This document shows, piece by piece, positions 60,656 to 64,000 of a DNA stretch of 64,000 bases. The stretch comes from CAVVKW01 sp963761705 (GTDB lineage: Bacteria; Verrucomicrobiota; Verrucomicrobiia; Chthoniobacterales; JAATET01). Under the pieces are notes generated by a model. That model worked only from the letters and a program-made list of their open reading frames with translations. It searched no databases and was not told where the DNA came from. Numbering within the stretch: the stretch's first letter is position 1; the number at the start of each line of letters is the position of its first letter. Where the stretch lies: positions 62,001 to 126,000 of the forward strand of contig CAVXHK010000004.1 of NCBI GenBank assembly GCA_963761705.1, given 5' to 3'. The translations under genes and the position numbers were made by a program.

Positions 60656-62727
60656 AGAGTTTGGCGATTTTCGCGGTCGGGCTGTTGCTTGCTGGATCGG
60701 GCCGGGCGGAAATCGGTCTTGATCCGACGAACTCGAACGATGTCGAGATCACCGAGGAGGCGAGTGGGATCTATTCCATTGTCACGACCGGCCACGATCC
60801 GTGGGTCGTGACGACACCCCTCCCCGCGGGCACCGACGTCGTCGCGGAGCCGGTGCTGAGTTTTGAATACTTCTGCGCGGCGGGAGTGACTGATCTCACG
60901 GTGTATTTCGGTCCGCCTTGGCGCGAAGCGGCCAGCCTCTCGGGTGGCGCGATGGCCCGCGCGGAGACGTGGCAGCCCTTCGCCGTGGATCTGAGCAAGA
61001 ACGAGTTGGCGGCAGAGGGGTTTCGGCAACTGCGACTCGACACCGGCGGCCAGCCCGGCGTGAAGCTGCAGGTGCGCGGCCTGCACCTGCGGGCACCGAC
61101 AGCGGAGGAGCGGCAGGGAGCCGAGGCGCGGCTCGCGGCGTTGGAGGCCAAACGCGACGCGGCAAGGCGGATGCGGGGGTATCTCGACGCGAAGCTCCCC
61201 GGTGAGATCGAAGGTGTGCAGGTCGACGCCGACACGGTGGAAATCACGGGTAAGGCGCCGCCGGACTCGTGGCTGGCAGAGATCGAACTGCACGAACAAC
61301 CGTGGGCACTGGAAGAGTTCTCTCGCGTGAAGGAGTTGGCCGGAGGGGAATTTCGAATCGAACTGCCGCGGAAAGCCGGAGCGACGGATCGGATCTTTTC
61401 CCGCTGGGCCGTCGTGCGCCGGGTCGGCGATGGGTTCCGTCTCGCCTCGCACGCCAAGGCCGCGACCGACGTCACGGGTGCGCTGCGTCGCGAACCGCCG
61501 ACCCCGATGACGCCAGCCTCGAAGAAAGGCATGGCCGGCGTCGATCTCGACGACGATCTGCCCGAACTGCTGGAGCTCGGCGTCCACAACATCAGCGTGA
61601 ACTTCGTCCTCTCCGCGCTCCTGCTGAGGCCGGACGCCCGGGGCGGCATCGATTACGAATACGAAGGCGAACGGTTTCGGATCAACGAGCGGGCGTTGGC
61701 ACGGCAGGATCGTATCGTCGAGTGGGCCACGAGTCACGGCGTTGTTGTCACCGGGGTCGTCCTCGTGCGGCTGCCAGTCGATCCGGAGCTGGCTGAGTTG
61801 CTCGCTTACCCCGGCGGCGGGGCACCCGGACTCTACGTGATGCCGAACCTCGCCACGCCCGACGGCTCGCGCGCCTACCGGGCGTTGCTGGAATTTGTGG
61901 TGGAGCGGTATTCGCGAGCCGACCGGGAGTTCGGCTCGGTTGAACGCTGGGTGATGCATAACGAGATCGATCAGGCCTGGGTCTGGACGAACATGGGTGA
62001 GCAGCCGATGGAACTCGTGATGGACGTCTACGTCCGGTCGATGCGGGCGATGCATAACACGCTGCGGCAATATGATCCGACCGCTCGGACGTTCATCTCG
62101 CTCACGCATTTTTGGACCGATCCCGCCGAGCCGGACTTCCGCCAATACCGACCGAGGGAGATGCTTGACCTGCTGGCTCAGATTGGCGAGGCCGAGGGCG
62201 ATTTCGAATGGGGCGTTGCCTATCACCCGTATCCCGAGAGTCTGTTCGAACCCGCGACGTGGAACGACACGGCGGCGACGTTCGACTTCGATACCAAAAT
62301 GATCACCCCGAAAAATATCGAAGTGCTGCCCGCTTACCTCGCCCAGCCGCGGTTTCTCTTCAGAGGACAAACCCCGCGCACGATTTTGTTGACCGAGCAG
62401 GGCTACCACACGAAAGACGACTCGCCGGAGACTCAGGACATCCAAGCGGCTGCCTTCGTTTACACGTGGCACAAGATCAGGCCCCTTCCGACAATCGAAT
62501 CGTTTTTGAACCACCGTTGGAAAGACCACCCCGGCGAGGGCGGACTGCGACTCGGGATCCGCGGGTTTCCAGCGCCACCGGAGAAACCGATGGGCGACAA
62601 GAAGCGTTCGTGGGAAGTCTATCGCGCGCTCGACACGCCCGACGAGATGGATGAAACCGACTTCGCAAAGGACATCATCGGAACCAACAGATTCGAGGAA
62701 ATTCCGCACGACGGCAAAATCGAGTGA
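60652..62727 (+). CDS. Exported DUF5722 protein (putative glycoside-hydrolase-like barrel)
   Basis: 691 residues with a signal peptide (about 1-19). Residues 30-145 are a beta-sandwich (VLSFEYFCAAGVTDLTVYFG). The main part looks like DUF5722: GVHNISVNFVLSALLL, RWVMHNEIDQAWVWTNMG, AYHPYPESLFEPATW, ILLTEQGYHTKD. The Glu residues in HNEID and TEQGY sit like the acid/base and nucleophile of clan GH-A barrels, so an enzyme acting on glycans is likely. It closes the plus-strand run. A weak stem (AGAGG..CCTCT) about 15 bases after the stop is not convincing as terminator. Confidence 0.8.
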   Translation: MKSLAIFAVGLLLAGSGRAEIGLDPTNSNDVEITEEASGIYSIVTTGHDPWVVTTPLPAGTDVVAEPVLSFEYFCAAGVTDLTVYFGPPWREAASLSGGAMARAETWQPFAVDLSKNELAAEGFRQLRLDTGGQPGVKLQVRGLHLRAPTAEERQGAEARLAALEAKRDAARRMRGYLDAKLPGEIEGVQVDADTVEITGKAPPDSWLAEIELHEQPWALEEFSRVKELAGGEFRIELPRKAGATDRIFSRWAVVRRVGDGFRLASHAKAATDVTGALRREPPTPMTPASKKGMAGVDLDDDLPELLELGVHNISVNFVLSALLLRPDARGGIDYEYEGERFRINERALARQDRIVEWATSHGVVVTGVVLVRLPVDPELAELLAYPGGGAPGLYVMPNLATPDGSRAYRALLEFVVERYSRADREFGSVERWVMHNEIDQAWVWTNMGEQPMELVMDVYVRSMRAMHNTLRQYDPTARTFISLTHFWTDPAEPDFRQYRPREMLDLLAQIGEAEGDFEWGVAYHPYPESLFEPATWNDTAATFDFDTKMITPKNIEVLPAYLAQPRFLFRGQTPRTILLTEQGYHTKDDSPETQDIQAAAFVYTWHKIRPLPTIESFLNHRWKDHPGEGGLRLGIRGFPAPPEKPMGDKKRSWEVYRALDTPDEMDETDFAKDIIGTNRFEEIPHDGKIE

Positions 62728-63251
62728 GCTGATTACGTAGAGGAATGACGAACCTCTTATTTACGTTTTGAGGATGAATTGGATGCCAAAAATCTAGGTT
62801 CTTCGGCGTTTTGAGTGGGTAGCGGTGCCAATGTTGCTCTGCCCCCTTATGGGGCGACAGGCGATCCCCAACGCAACGCCCTCAATTTCAGCAGTTAAGG
62901 GGTTGCGCCGGAGATCTCCTGTCGCCGGGAAGGGGTCAGCGCTTCGCGGACAGGTTGGATTACCTACTCCAAACAGCGAAGAACCAAAATCTATCGAGTT
63001 CGTCGCTTGAATCTCGTCCCCGTCCGGTTCGGCGAGATCAATTGGGAAGGCGGTATTCAATGACGGTTCGACATTGGACGATAGTTGCGTCGGGGATTCA
63101 GTCGTCGCGGGATACGACCCGGGAGTGCTCTGATCAGTCAAGTCCGATAGTTGGCAGGAGTATTTTATAGTCAGAGAGTTACATCAACTTTAAGATTCGA
63201 ATAAAATCAGAATGTTGAAAAATCAAGAAATTCTGGATACCTTCAATCACC
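62728..63251. other. Intergenic stretch without a recognised gene
   Basis: About 520 bases, less G+C rich than the preceding operon. It contains CCCCTTATGGGG (about 62841-62852) and, toward 63160-63215, AT-rich boxes (tattttata, ataaaat) that could be promoters for the following partial gene. No RNA gene, no repeat family and no long reading frame could be supported. Confidence 0.4.
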
Positions 63252-64000
63252 GTGTTGGTCGGCCAATTCATCGACGAATTTCAGAAGCTCCCCGCTTACC
63301 CCTGGCTCGAAGAAGAGCAGACGAAAGTGGCGGACAGGGCGTTCCGTCGTGTCTATGCCGTGCAGGTTCGTCCGCAATACAAAGATGATCCTTTCTTGGC
63401 TGTTGTGCATTGGCTTCTGCGCCCCCGGACGCGCTGGCAAATTATGTTCTTGGAGACACTGATCAGAGTGAAGTAGCGCGGGGAATTCTTTACGTCCTCG
63501 GCTACCAAACTGAGGCACATGGCTACACGATTCCGCAGAGATCGGCGGTTGCGCTTATTGCTCGGAGACTCATGTGGATCTCGGGGACCGGCGTGAACGT
63601 TGCTAGCCGAAACAGCATCACCTCCCTCCTTTCGGGCCATGGAGTTTGGCGTGTTCCTCGTCCCGGTGTCTCTGCGCCAATTGCTGACAATACTCGTCAA
63701 GCCAGCACGGTTTTCAGGAATTGCCACAGGGCCACCGCGATGGATTTGATCGAAAAGTCCGTTCATTTTCTGGCCGGGCACGATGTTTTCAGCGGTGCTT
63801 TTGATGAAGAACAGATGGACGTCGCCAAAGATCGGGACCTCGAATTCTCACTCAGCTTCTACGGAGATCGCGTAGGCTTTGGCGTCGATCAAGTTCGAGG
63901 CGCTGATGATTCTCCCGGAAAAAAGTCGCCGCTGGCACGCGTTCATGCAGTCAACGCAGCGGTGACAAGCTTTCTGGCGCCGGATCCCCGCGGCTTGCTG
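63252..64000 (+). pseudogene. Partial, apparently frameshifted gene of unknown function
   Basis: From a GTG at 63252 the frame reads VGQFIDEFQKLPAYPWLEEEQTKV and VHWLLRP, then fails at a CCCCC run near 63430. If one C is added the frame becomes DALANYVLGDTDQSEVARG and stays open for about 190 codons to the window end (LYVLGYQTEAHGYTIPQRS, DLIEKSVHFLAGHDVFSG). The gene is thus cut by the window edge and carries one indel, real or technical. I recognise no family. Composition differs from the polysaccharide cluster and suggests an accessory gene. Confidence 0.5.

Noticed and set aside
1..64000. CRISPR array
   Set aside because: No regularly spaced identical repeats were seen; the only periodic repeat is the ACAGGAT element at 43.9-44.0 kb.

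Overview
The window is a high-G+C bacterial chromosome segment that most likely comes from Verrucomicrobiota. Three features point there: a D-B-C-A set of prepilin-like 'Verru_Chthon cassette' genes, a PEP-CTERM surface protein, and a dense array of sulfatases and rhamnosidases without SusC/SusD. This placement is inferred from gene content only.

Layout. 0-1.9 kb is a housekeeping operon: pyrH, frr and a small exported protein. 1.9-6.3 kb is a scarred integration site. Remnants of a molybdenum-cofactor gene (mobA-like) and of a P-type H+-ATPase flank the 3' half of a tRNA-Pro, a tyrosine recombinase and a ClpX-like AAA+ ATPase. 6.5-11.7 kb holds a divergent pair: a large Mrr-nuclease/STAND-type NTPase (Avs-like defence candidate) and a DUF4143-type ATPase. 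11.7-15.3 kb is a minus-strand sulfur operon: ArsR-rhodanese regulator, rhodanese/DUF2892 membrane protein, metallo-beta-lactamase/rhodanese enzyme, and a frameshifted TauE/SafE-type exporter, with a palindromic operator upstream. 15.4-17.9 kb is a gene graveyard: a sufS-sulfatase chimera and a sulfatase with several frameshifts.

18-52.6 kb is a polysaccharide-utilisation region for what looks like a sulfated, rhamnose-containing glycan. It carries two GH78 rhamnosidases, a GH106-like enzyme, a GH37-like enzyme, a six-hairpin glycosidase, a clan GH-A glycosidase, an SGNH esterase, a G8/CEMIP-like beta-helix protein, four sulfatases, an arabinose/fucose-isomerase-like enzyme, two GPH-type sugar transporters and two LacI regulators. 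The sulfatases and several other enzymes carry signal peptides, while both GH78 enzymes, the GH106-like and the GH37-like enzyme do not. This suggests outside desulfation and trimming, import by the GPH carriers, and cytoplasmic completion.

52.7-62.7 kb is one dense plus-strand run: the four pseudopilin-cassette genes, an exported protein, another sulfatase and a DUF5722 protein, mostly with 4-base overlaps. A palindromic motif (about TAAGAAAG..TTCCTTTA) recurs upstream of the G8 gene, a sulfatase, the isomerase, the split-domain/sulfatase pair and the pseudopilin cassette, hinting at a shared regulon. 62.7-64 kb is less G+C rich and ends in a partial, apparently frameshifted gene that I do not recognise.
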